Assembly: GCF_000719475.1 (NCBI RefSeq)
Contig: NZ_JOGO01000137.1
Location: 1-5,623, forward strand
Source: Streptomyces sp. NRRL F-5630
Lineage (GTDB): Bacteria; Actinomycetota; Actinomycetes; Streptomycetales; Streptomycetaceae
Length of the DNA stretch: 5,623 nt
Direction of reading: 5' to 3'
Below the pieces are notes generated by a model. It searched no databases, had not been told where the DNA came from, and was given only the letters and a program-made list of their open reading frames with translations. Every line of letters begins with the position of its first letter. Position 1 is the first letter of the stretch. A program made the position numbers and the translations under genes. Shown piece after piece: positions 1 through 5,623 of this stretch.

Positions 1-507
1 AGCCCCCAACCACCGGGCCAACTGCACCGCGGCCATCCCCACCCCACCCGCCGCCGCATGCACCAACACCGTCTCCCCCGACCGCACACCCGCCACATCA
101 ACCAACGCGTAAAACGCCGTCACAAACGCCACCGGAACCGACGCCGCCTCCACGAACGACCACCCCTCCGGGACCGGCACCACCACCCGCTCGTCCACCA
201 CGGTGAACGAGCCGAACCAGTCGCCTCCCAGGCCCATGACCCGGTCGCCGACGGCCACGCCCGTCACGCCGGAGCCGATCTCGGTGACCACGCCGGCGCC
301 CTCACTGCCCATCCGCGCGTTCTCCGCGTCGGGGTAGGTGCCCAACGAGATCAGTACGTCACGGAAGTTGACACCGGCGGCCCGGACCTCGATCCGTACC
401 TCGCGCTCACCGAGCGGCCGGGGCGCCGCCGTCGCGGGAACCGGGGTGACTCCGTCGAGCGCGGCTCCGGGAGCGGCCCGCAGTTGCCAGTCTCTGAAGG
501 GGAGTTC
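1..507 (-). other. Enoylreductase (ER) domain, N-terminal half
   Basis: From about residue 1420 the protein reads [13 protein letters not shown], then [35 protein letters not shown] and, at the edge, [20 protein letters not shown]. This is a medium-chain reductase fold with the glycine-rich NADPH-binding motif intact. It should reduce the alkene left by the DH and set the configuration of the alpha-methyl branch. About half of a usual ER is present; the window edge cuts it just after the nucleotide-binding motif. The codon choice of the last 66 or so residues is unlike the rest. Confidence 0.94.
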
Positions 508-3500
508 GGGACTCTCCGGTACGGCGGTGAGGCGGGGGGCCAGGGTTTCGCCCCGCCGGAGTGCCAGTTGCGGTTCCCCGGTGCCGAGCGCTGCGGGGAG
601 CGCTGCGAGCGAGGCCGGGTCGCGGTCGAGGTCGGCCAGGACGAACCGGCCGGGGTGCTCGGACTGAGCGGAGCGCACCAGGCCCCAGACAGGTGTGGCG
701 GCGAGGTCCCGCACACCCTCGCCGGGTCCCGCGGCGACGGCCCCGTGGGTGAGCAGCACCAGCTTGGCGCCGGTGGCGGACAACGCCTCGTCGGCCAGCC
801 AGGACTGCACGAGTGCCAGCGCCCGGCCGGCGGTGGCCACGGCCCTCCCCGCCGTGTCCTCCTCGGCGCCGTCCGGGGCCACCGGGTTCTGGTCCACGCA
901 CGCCAGCACATATCCCGGTGCCGGGCACCGTCCGTCGGCCAGCTGCGCGGCCAGTCCGGTCAGGCTGTCGTGGCGCGCTGCGATGCCTTCGAGGCCGTCA
1001 GCCGGGATCTCCGGGCCCACGCACGCGCATGTCGGTGCGGTGTCCGCGTCCGGCACCGGTACAGGGGTCCACCGCACTCGGAGCAAGGGGCCCGCCCCGT
1101 CTCCGAGCTTCGCGTCGGAGCCCTGGAGAGGGCGGGTCACGAGGGTCTCGACGGAGGCCACCGGCCGGCCCGAGTCGTCCGCCAGGAGCACCGACATGCC
1201 CCCGCCCGTGACCGGCGTGAGCCGTACGCGCAGACGCGTCGCCCCCGTGGCGTACAAGGACACACCGGTCCACAGGAAGGGCAGTTCGACGGGGGATGCA
1301 GCGGAGGGTTCGGCGCGGGCGCGGCCCTCTTCCGTCCGGGCCGGCCACGCGTGCAGGGCGGCGTCGAGCAGCGCCGGGTGCAGGCCGAACCCGTCGGTGC
1401 TCCGCCGCGCCTCCTCGGACAGGGCGACCTCGGCGTAGAGCGTGTCGCCCTGGCTCCAGACGGCACCGAGGCCGCGGAAGACCGGGCCGTAGGCGAGTCC
1501 GGCGGCGGCGAGACGCTCGTACAGCCCGGTTGTGTCGACCTGCCGGGCGCCGTCGGCCGGGGGCCAGGCGTCAAGGCCCGCGGGTTCACGGTCGTCGGCG
1601 GCGGCCGTGAGGGTGGCGCGGGCGTGCTGTGACCAGAGGCCGTCGGTGTCACCGATGTACACGCCGACGGCACGGCGGCCGTCGGCGTCCTCGGGACCGC
1701 CCACCGTGACCTGGACGCGCAGGGCGCCGCCGTCCGCGGGGAGCACGATCGGCTTTTCCATGCTGAGCTCTTCCAGCCGGTCGCAGCCGACGGCGTCCGC
1801 CGCGCGCAGCACGGTCTCGACGAGGGCGCTGCCCGGGACGACCGCCCGGCCCGCGACCGTGTGGTCGGCCAGCCACGGGTGGGTGCGCAGGGACCAGCGG
1901 CCGGTGAACAGGTAGCCGTCGCAGTCGGGAAGGGGCACGCCCGCGTCGAGCAGCGGGTGGCCGACGGCTTCCATGCCCGTGGCGGCGGCGTCGGCGGTGG
2001 CCGTCGTGGCGGAGTCGAGCCAGTGCCGGGTGCGCTGGAAGGCGTAGGTGGGCAGGTCGACGTGGGCGGCTCCGGTCGCGTCGAACACGCGGGACCAGTC
2101 CACCCGCACTCCGGCGACGTGGGCCTCGGCGAGGGACCTGAGCAGCCGGGGTTCGCCGGCGTCGCCGCGCCGCAGCGTCCCGACCGCCGCCACGTCGCTG
2201 CCGTGGTCCTCCGCCGTCCGCTCGACACCCGGGGTGAGCACCGGGTGCGGGCTGACCTCGACGAAGTGGCGGAACCCCGCGTCGAGCAAAGCGCGCACGG
2301 TGTCCTCGAAGCGGACCTGCGAGCGGAGGTTGCGGTACCAGTACGCGGCGTCCAGCGTGGTCGTGTCGGTCCTCTCCGCGGTCACGGAGGAGTAGAACGA
2401 CACGTCGGAGGGATGGAGCGAGATCCCGGACGCCGCCTTCTCGACCTCGGCGCGGATCTCCTCCACGTGGACCGAGTGGGAGGCGTAGTCGACCGGGATG
2501 CGGCGGGTGCGCACGCCCTCGGCGTCGTACGCGGCGAGCAGGCCGTCGAGCGCGGCGGCGTCGCCGGAGACCACGAGGTGCTCGGGGCCGTTGACCGCGG
2601 CGACGGACAGGACGCCGTCGTAGGACGCGACGGCGCGGCGCACGTCGTCCGCGGGCGCGGTGACGGAGGCCATGCCGCCACGGCCGGCGAGTGCCGTCAG
2701 CGCCCGGCTGCGCAGCGCCACCACGCGCGCCCCGTCCTCCAGGCTCAACGCGCCCGCCACGACCGCGGCGGCGATCTCGCCCTGCGAGTGGCCGACGATC
2801 GCGGCCGGCCGGACGCCGTAGGACTCCCACACCGCGGCCAGCGACACCATGACCGCCCACAGCGCGGGCTGGACGACCTCCACGCGTTCCAGCGCCGCCT
2901 CGTCCCGCAGCGCGCGCAGCAGGGGGACGTCCAGGTGGGGTGCGAGCGCGACGGCGCACTCGTCCATGCGCCGCGCGAACACCGGTGACGCGTCGAGCAG
3001 TTCAACGGCCATACCGGTCCACTGGGAGCCCTGCCCCGGGAAGACGAAAACGGGGCCGATCCCGTCGTGGACCGTGCCGGAGACGAACTCGGCGGGTGCG
3101 GGTTCCTCGCCCGAGGCGTACTGCCGCAGCAGGTGCGCGGCGTCGCCGTCCTCCGGGGTGAGGAGGACGGCCCGGTGGTCGAAGGCCGTGCGGGTGGTGG
3201 CGAGGGTGTAGCCGATGTCGGTGGGCGTGTGACCGGGGTGCTGTTCGGCGTGGACGGCGAGCCGCGCGGACTGGTCGCGCAGGGCCGCGGCGGACTTGGC
3301 GGACAGGACCCAGGGCACGGTCGCCGGGGTCCGGGCGGACTGCTCCACGGGCGTCTCTTCGGTAGCCGGTGCCTCGTCGGTGGCCGGTGCCTCTTCGATG
3401 ATGACGTGGGCGTTGGTGCCGCTGACGCCGAACGACGACACCCCGGCCCGGCGCGGCCGTTCGCCCCGGGGCCAGGGAATGGGCCGGGTGAGCAGCCGCA

Positions 3501-4764
3501 GGGTCCCGGTGGACCAGTCGACGTGCGGGGACGGCTCGTCGGCGTGGAGGGTGCGCGGCAGTTCCTGGTGGCGCAGGCCCAGTACGGTCTTCATGACGCC
3601 GGCGGCTCCGGCGGCGGCCTGGGTGTGCCCGACGTTCGACTTCACCGACCCCAGCCACAACGGCCGTTCGGGATCGCGCCCCTGCCCGTACGTCGCCTGC
3701 AGCGCCCCGGCCTCGATCGGGTCGCCCAGCTTGGTGCCGGTGCCGTGCGCCTCCACCACGTCCACCTCGGACGCGTCGAGCCCGGCGTCGGCCAGCGCCG
3801 CCCGGATGACCTGTTGTTGCGCGGGGCCGTTCGGGGCGGAGAGTCCGCTGCTGGCGCCATCCTGGTTGACCGCCGTACCGCGGACGACGGCGAGGACTCG
3901 GTGTCCGTCGCGGCGGGCGTCGGAGAGCCGTTCGAGGCAGAACATCCCGGCGCCCTCCGCGGGGCCGAAGCCGTCGGCGGCGGCGGAGAAGGGCTTGCAC
4001 CGGCCGTCGGGGGCAAGGCCCCGCTGACGGCTGAACCCCATGAAGGTGCCGAGGGTGGGCATGACGGTCACACCGCCGGTGAGGGCGAGATCGCACTCGC
4101 CCTGACGGAGCGAACGCACGGCCAGGTGCAGGGCGACGAGGGACGACGAGCAGGCGGTGTCCACCGTGACGGCGGGACCCTGCAATCCGAGCGTGTAGGA
4201 GATGCGGCCGGACAGGACGCTGGTGGTCGTGCCGGTCATCAGGTGTCCCTCGATGCCGTCGGCGGCGTCCAGGGGCGGCCCGTAGTCGAGCGCGACGGCG
4301 CCGACGAAGACGCCTGCGGCACGGCCCTTGAGGGTGGCGGGGTCGATGCCCGCCCGCTCGACGGCTTCCCAGGACGCTTCGAGCAGGAGGCGCTGCTGGG
4401 GGTCCATCGCGTCGGCCTCACGCGGGGAGATGCCGAAGAATCCCGCGTCGAAGTCACCGGCGTCGTGCAGGAATCCGCCCTCCCGGACGTAGGTGCGTCC
4501 GGGGGCGTCCGGGTCGGGGTCGTAGAAGGCGTCGGTGTCCCAGCCCCGGTCGTCGGGGAAGGGAGTGATGGCGTCGACGCCGTCGCGGACGAGATGCCAG
4601 AGCTCCTCGGGGGTGGTGACGCCGCCGGGGAAGCGGCACGCCATGCCGACGACGGCGATCGGTTCGTGGGCCGCGGCCTCGATCGCGCGCAGCCGTCCCC
4701 GGGTGTCGTGCAGGTCGGCGGTCACCCGGCGCAGGTAGCCGAGGAGCTTGTCATCTTCCGGCAT
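1..4764 (-). CDS. Type I modular polyketide synthase, N-terminal part: docking-KS-AT-DH-KR(structural)-ER; 3' end missing
   Basis: One reading frame runs from ATG 4764 to the window edge, 1588 codons without a stop. Domains in order: docking coiled coil (1-33), ketosynthase (34-458), KS-AT linker (459-570), acyltransferase (571-868), post-AT linker with LPTYAFQ (904-910), dehydratase (about 935-1214), structural KR half (about 1226-1412) and enoylreductase (from about 1420, incomplete). Every active-site motif I could check is intact. The AT signatures indicate methylmalonyl-CoA. The order predicts a fully reducing extension module; the rest of the ER, the catalytic KR, the ACP and perhaps further modules lie beyond base 1. 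The start is set by the GAGG site and by the docking segment beginning within six residues of Met1; an in-frame GTG at 4812 is less likely. It lies 85 bases after the preceding PKS gene, whose C-terminal helix fits this N-terminus, so the two should act in sequence. The last 66 or so codons have unusual third-base usage. Confidence 0.97.
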   Translation of the reverse strand, partial: MPEDDKLLGYLRRVTADLHDTRGRLRAIEAAAHEPIAVVGMACRFPGGVTTPEELWHLVRDGVDAITPFPDDRGWDTDAFYDPDPDAPGRTYVREGGFLHDAGDFDAGFFGISPREADAMDPQQRLLLEASWEAVERAGIDPATLKGRAAGVFVGAVALDYGPPLDAADGIEGHLMTGTTTSVLSGRISYTLGLQGPAVTVDTACSSSLVALHLAVRSLRQGECDLALTGGVTVMPTLGTFMGFSRQRGLAPDGRCKPFSAAADGFGPAEGAGMFCLERLSDARRDGHRVLAVVRGTAVNQDGASSGLSAPNGPAQQQVIRAALADAGLDASEVDVVEAHGTGTKLGDPIEAGALQATYGQGRDPERPLWLGSVKSNVGHTQAAAGAAGVMKTVLGLRHQELPRTLHADEPSPHVDWSTGTLRLLTRPIPWPRGERPRRAGVSSFGVSGTNAHVIIEEAPATDEAPATEETPVEQSARTPATVPWVLSAKSAAALRDQSARLAVHAEQHPGHTPTDIGYTLATTRTAFDHRAVLLTPEDGDAAHLLRQYASGEEPAPAEFVSGTVHDGIGPVFVFPGQGSQWTGMAVELLDASPVFARRMDECAVALAPHLDVPLLRALRDEAALERVEVVQPALWAVMVSLAAVWESYGVRPAAIVGHSQGEIAAAVVAGALSLEDGARVVALRSRALTALAGRGGMASVTAPADDVRRAVASYDGVLSVAAVNGPEHLVVSGDAAALDGLLAAYDAEGVRTRRIPVDYASHSVHVEEIRAEVEKAASGISLHPSDVSFYSSVTAERTDTTTLDAAYWYRNLRSQVRFEDTVRALLDAGFRHFVEVSPHPVLTPGVERTAEDHGSDVAAVGTLRRGDAGEPRLLRSLAEAHVAGVRVDWSRVFDATGAAHVDLPTYAFQRTRHWLDSATTATADAAATGMEAVGHPLLDAGVPLPDCDGYLFTGRWSLRTHPWLADHTVAGRAVVPGSALVETVLRAADAVGCDRLEELSMEKPIVLPADGGALRVQVTVGGPEDADGRRAVGVYIGDTDGLWSQHARATLTAAADDREPAGLDAWPPADGARQVDTTGLYERLAAAGLAYGPVFRGLGAVWSQGDTLYAEVALSEEARRSTDGFGLHPALLDAALHAWPARTEEGRARAEPSAASPVELPFLWTGVSLYATGATRLRVRLTPVTGGGMSVLLADDSGRPVASVETLVTRPLQGSDAKLGDGAGPLLRVRWTPVPVPDADTAPTCACVGPEIPADGLEGIAARHDSLTGLAAQLADGRCPAPGYVLACVDQNPVAPDGAEEDTAGRAVATAGRALALVQSWLADEALSATGAKLVLLTHGAVAAGPGEGVRDLAATPVWGLVRSAQSEHPGRFVLADLDRDPASLAALPAALGTGEPQLALRRGETLAPRLTAVPESPELPFRDWQLRAAPGAALDGVTPVPATAAPRPLGEREVRIEVRAAGVNFRDVLISLGTYPDAENARMGSEGAGVVTEIGSGVTGVAVGDRVMGLGGDWFGSFTVVDERVVVPVPEGWSFVEAASVPVAFVTAFYALVDVAGVRSGETVLVHAAAGGVGMAAVQLARWLGA
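529..1089 (-). other. Structural (non-catalytic) subdomain of the ketoreductase
   Basis: Residues of about 1226-1412 begin [12 protein letters not shown] and end with [18 protein letters not shown], then VLADLD. This is the truncated Rossmann half that stabilises the catalytic KR half. In modules with an ER it lies between DH and ER, and the catalytic half follows the ER. It therefore implies a KR beyond base 1, which cannot be checked here. The middle of the segment (about 1240-1300) is poorly conserved and includes an unusual TCAC stretch (1245-1248). Confidence 0.82.
1123..1962 (-). other. Dehydratase (DH) domain
   Basis: Residues of about 935-1214 form a double-hotdog dehydratase. The start, GHPLLDAGV, is canonical. 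Catalytic His968 sits in an H-x3-G-x4-P motif (H968, G972, P977), and catalytic Asp1134 in [10 protein letters not shown]. The structural motifs YGPVFRGL (from 1092) and LPFLWTGV (from 1161) are present. Both catalytic residues are kept, so it should dehydrate the beta-hydroxyl intermediate to the alpha,beta-alkene that the ER then reduces. Domain edges are approximate. Confidence 0.93.
2161..3054 (-). other. Acyltransferase (AT) domain, predicted methylmalonyl-CoA specific
   Basis: Residues 571-868 begin with [12 protein letters not shown]. The nucleophile Ser660 is in GHSQG (658-662); Arg685 in ALRSRA is the residue expected to bind the extender carboxylate; catalytic His763 ends the YASH motif (760-763). 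YASH, Gln after the active serine, and the upstream [11 protein letters not shown] stretch are the established signatures of methylmalonyl-CoA ATs; malonyl ATs usually have HAFH and a hydrophobic residue after the serine. The domain should load a methylmalonyl unit on the module's ACP, which lies outside the window. The ERVEVVQ form differs from the common RVDVVQ only by Glu for Asp. Confidence 0.93.
3361..3396. repeat. Two-copy 18-base tandem repeat in the KS-AT linker
   Basis: Bases 3361-3378 and 3379-3396 are adjacent 18-base units that differ at two positions. On the coding strand they encode EEAPAT then DEAPAT (residues 457-468), followed by a degenerate EETP. The repeat lies in the Ala/Pro/Glu-rich start of the KS-AT linker, just after the conserved KS end, where length variation should be tolerated. 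It probably arose by slippage; no function is implied. Confidence 0.75.
3391..4665 (-). other. Ketosynthase (KS) domain
   Basis: Residues 34-458 run from [15 protein letters not shown] to [11 protein letters not shown], full length for a KS. The nucleophile Cys205 lies in [15 protein letters not shown] (codon 4152-4150). His340 in VEAHGTGT, Lys375 in SVKSNVGH and His380 complete the condensing site, so the domain should be active; Cys rather than Gln rules out a decarboxylating loading KS. It takes the chain from the preceding ACP and condenses it with the methylmalonyl unit. One stretch (residues 265-275), [11 protein letters not shown] followed by Cys276, departs from the GWGEGVGMLL pattern common in these KSs. 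Confidence 0.96.
4666..4764 (-). other. N-terminal docking domain (coiled coil)
   Basis: Residues 1-33 contain [18 protein letters not shown] followed by GRLRAIE, the standard head of a class 1 PKS subunit that follows another subunit. In this family two copies form a parallel coiled coil on top of the KS dimer and bind the C-terminal helix of the preceding protein. Lys6, Arg12, Arg13, Arg22, Arg24 and Arg26 give a basic face suited to the acidic tail encoded just upstream. It also shows that this is an extension subunit and not the loading subunit. Confidence 0.92.
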
Positions 4765-4769
4765 CAGGG

Positions 4770-4773
4770 CCTC
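4770..4773 (-). promoter_or_regulatory. Ribosome binding site for the downstream PKS gene
   Basis: Reading on the minus strand, GAGG is followed by a five-base spacer (CCCTG) and then ATG at 4764. This supports ATG 4764 as the start. It sits in the 85-base gap between the two PKS genes, where I see no clear promoter and no strong terminator, so the genes are probably cotranscribed. Confidence 0.7.
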
Positions 4774-4849
4774 ACATGGTCGTGCCGCGGCGTCGTGGAT
4801 CGGACGGCGCACACCTGGTCGCTGGGGGCCAAGGGTGGCGCCGTGGCCG

Positions 4850-5623
4850 TCAGTTCGGGCCGAATTCGCGGTCGATGAAGTCGAAGAGTTCGTCGGCGTC
4901 CGCCGACTCCAGGCGCCCGGCCACGCCGGGCGCCTTCGCCGCGGGGGCGGTCTCCGGAGCGCTGCGGGCGTGCGCCCGCCGCCCCGGCTCGGCGTCTCGG
5001 TCGGCGTCTCCGTCCACGGGCGCGCCCCCGGCCTCGGTCGGGGCCAGCTCCTGGTCGAGGTAGCGAGCGAGGCGGGTGGCGTCGGGATGGTCGAAGACCA
5101 GGGTGGCGGGCAGGGGCAGTCCGGTCTCCGTCTTGAGCCGGTTGCGCAGTTCGACCGCGGTGAGCGAGTCGATGCCGAGATCCAGGAAACCGCGTTCGAC
5201 GGGAATCGCGGTGGCCGCGTCGTACCCCAGCACGGTGGCCGCGTGTTCCCTCACGGTGCGCAGGAGCAGCTGGTGCCGTTCGGCGTCGCCCAGTCCGGTG
5301 AGGCGCGCCGGCAGCGCGGGGCCGCCGGGCTCCGCGCCGCCCTCGACGGAAGCGACGGAGGCGACGGTGCGGCGCCGAAGAGACACGGAGGTGCGCGCGC
5401 GGTCGTCCCGCGCAGGGGGCCGGAGGGCGCCTTCGGCTCCGCCCTTGGCCAGGGTCCGGGGATCGAACCGCGCGGCCACGACCAGGCTGTCCGTCGATTG
5501 TTCGGCGGTGTCGAGGAGGCGCAGCCCGTCCTCGGTGGACATCGGCAGCACACCCATGCGCCGCATCCGCGCCAGATCCGCCCGCTCCAAACCACCCGTC
5601 ATCACACTGCGCCGCTCCCACAA
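4850..5623 (-). CDS. Type I modular polyketide synthase, C-terminal end (KR tail, ACP, docking helix); 5' end missing
   Basis: The last 257 residues of a large cytosolic multienzyme are visible, ending at a TGA stop (4852-4850); the true start lies beyond base 5623. Residues 1-58 are the end of a ketoreductase: a [10 protein letters not shown] stretch, then [13 protein letters not shown] and a GLRLLDTA helix, as at the close of actinobacterial PKS KR domains. A 50-residue Ala/Arg/Pro-rich linker follows. Residues 111-193 are an ACP with [13 protein letters not shown]; Ser153 is the expected phosphopantetheine site. Residues 194-237 are a Pro/Ala/Asp-rich linker, and 238-255 form an acidic helix ([17 protein letters not shown]) typical of C-terminal docking domains. 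There is no thioesterase, so this protein does not release the chain; it should pass it to the protein encoded just downstream. The first 28 codons differ in third-base usage from the rest. The family assignment is certain; the module number and product are unknown. Confidence 0.96.
   Translation of the reverse strand: MWERRSVMTGGLERADLARMRRMGVLPMSTEDGLRLLDTAEQSTDSLVVAARFDPRTLAKGGAEGALRPPARDDRARTSVSLRRRTVASVASVEGGAEPGGPALPARLTGLGDAERHQLLLRTVREHAATVLGYDAATAIPVERGFLDLGIDSLTAVELRNRLKTETGLPLPATLVFDHPDATRLARYLDQELAPTEAGGAPVDGDADRDAEPGRRAHARSAPETAPAAKAPGVAGRLESADADELFDFIDREFGPN
4853..5044 (-). other. C-terminal linker and docking helix
   Basis: After the ACP, residues 194-237 are rich in Pro, Ala, Gly and Asp and look disordered. 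The last 20 residues form an acidic amphipathic helix containing [12 protein letters not shown]. This final helix is the part that binds the N-terminal coiled coil of the next synthase in class 1 PKS docking pairs. The two dimerisation helices that precede it in DEBS-type docking domains are not evident. The acidic residues (Asp242, Asp244, Glu245, Asp248, Asp251, Glu253) complement the basic face of the next protein's N-terminus. Confidence 0.85.
5045..5293 (-). other. Acyl carrier protein (ACP) domain
   Basis: Residues 111-193 form one carrier domain: helix 1 ([20 protein letters not shown]), the loop FLDLGIDSL, helix 2 starting TAVELRNRL, then [19 protein letters not shown]. Ser153 (codon 5167-5165) in the Asp-Ser-Leu triad is the residue that receives the 4'-phosphopantetheine arm in this family. 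The motif reads GIDSL rather than the more usual GFDSL or GVDSL, a conservative change. The ACP carries the chain made by the upstream module and should deliver it to the KS of the next protein. All core residues are intact, so it is expected to be active. Confidence 0.95.
5450..5623 (-). other. C-terminal tail of ketoreductase (KR) domain
   Basis: Residues 1-58 of the partial protein match the end of a PKS ketoreductase: Leu-Trp-Glu, a Met-Thr-Gly-Gly turn, then the amphipathic stretch [18 protein letters not shown] and a helix reading GLRLLDTA. In this family the catalytic Tyr/Asn and the LDD-type stereochemical motif lie well upstream of this point, outside the window. Neither KR activity nor the hydroxyl configuration it sets can therefore be judged. 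The domain shows only that the upstream module ends KR-ACP. Confidence 0.88.

Noticed and set aside
58..1632. Long open frame on the plus strand opposite the DH and ER region (524 codons).
   Set aside because: It is antisense to a PKS frame with clear domains. Its product is a low-complexity Arg/Gly/His-rich string with no recognisable motif, as expected opposite GC-rich coding DNA.
1649..2959. Minus-strand 436-codon frame overlapping the AT and DH.
   Set aside because: It is a shifted frame of the real gene, extremely Arg/Gly/Ala-rich and without domain motifs.
3002..4096. Minus-strand 364-codon frame overlapping the KS-AT region.
   Set aside because: It is out of frame with the KS and AT motifs and encodes an Arg/Pro/His-rich sequence typical of a shifted frame in GC-rich DNA.
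4150..4152. Possibility that the KS is a loading-type KSQ or an inactive KS.
   Set aside because: The codon is TGC (Cys205) within a perfect TACSSS motif, and both catalytic histidines are present.
4810..4812. In-frame GTG as an alternative start of the second PKS gene.
   Set aside because: No good ribosome binding site precedes it. It would add 16 residues before a docking domain that normally begins near the first methionine. ATG 4764 has GAGG at five bases.
4826..4848. Short inverted repeat (GGCCA ... TGGCC around GGCGCC) in the intergenic gap, considered as a terminator.
   Set aside because: The stem is only five base pairs with a long loop and no T-run, which is common by chance at this GC content. 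The flanking genes look like one transcription unit.
3067..4878. Open frame of 603 codons on the plus strand opposite the KS.
   Set aside because: It is the antisense shadow of an intact KS with all catalytic residues. It is Gly/Val/Arg-rich, has no family match by eye, and crosses the intergenic gap into the neighbouring gene.
4764..5621. Minus-strand open frame whose TGA overlaps the ATG of the second PKS gene (TGATG), suggesting translational coupling.
   Set aside because: The real upstream frame is the other one, which encodes the ACP and docking helix and stops at 4850. This alternative encodes an Arg/Pro/Ala-rich string. The overlap is coincidental.
1..5623. A previously undescribed system hidden in the window.
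   Set aside because: Everything readable on both strands is accounted for by two adjacent modular PKS genes. I found no extra small gene, RNA, repeat array or mobile element that would support a new system.

Overview
The window is a piece of a modular (cis-AT) type I polyketide synthase (PKS) gene cluster, all on the minus strand, from a high-GC actinomycete. Streptomyces or a close relative is most likely. Third codon positions in both reading frames are almost all G or C, no TTA leucine codon was seen on translating either frame, and the domain motifs are those of actinobacterial macrolide-type synthases. Nothing in the sequence identifies the product.

Reading in the direction of transcription (from high to low coordinates), 5623-4850 is the 3' end of one PKS gene. 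It holds the last residues of a ketoreductase (KR), an acyl carrier protein (ACP) with its phosphopantetheine serine, and a C-terminal docking helix before a TGA stop. An 85-base gap (4849-4765) carries a GAGG ribosome binding site. A second PKS gene then starts at ATG 4764 and stays open through base 1, giving 1588 codons with no stop or frameshift. It encodes an N-terminal coiled-coil docking segment, a ketosynthase (KS), an acyltransferase (AT) with methylmalonyl-CoA signatures, a dehydratase (DH) with both catalytic residues, the non-catalytic structural half of a KR, and the first half of an enoylreductase (ER) through its NADPH-binding glycine motif. The rest of the ER, the catalytic KR and the ACP should lie beyond base 1.

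The two proteins appear to be consecutive. The ACP of the first, with an acidic [16 protein letters not shown] tail, would dock onto the basic [14 protein letters not shown] head of the second and pass the growing chain to its KS. The second protein's first module should then add a methylmalonyl unit and, if the unseen KR is active, reduce it completely to a -CH2-CH(CH3)- unit.

Both tips of the window (about 1-200 and 5540-5623) switch abruptly to G/T-ending codons, unlike the C-rich interior. This suggests segments homogenised with other modules of the cluster, and could also explain why the sequence ends where it does. I found no RNA gene, mobile element, CRISPR array or non-PKS gene, and no evidence of a wholly new system. 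There is no gene-free stretch over 300 bases.
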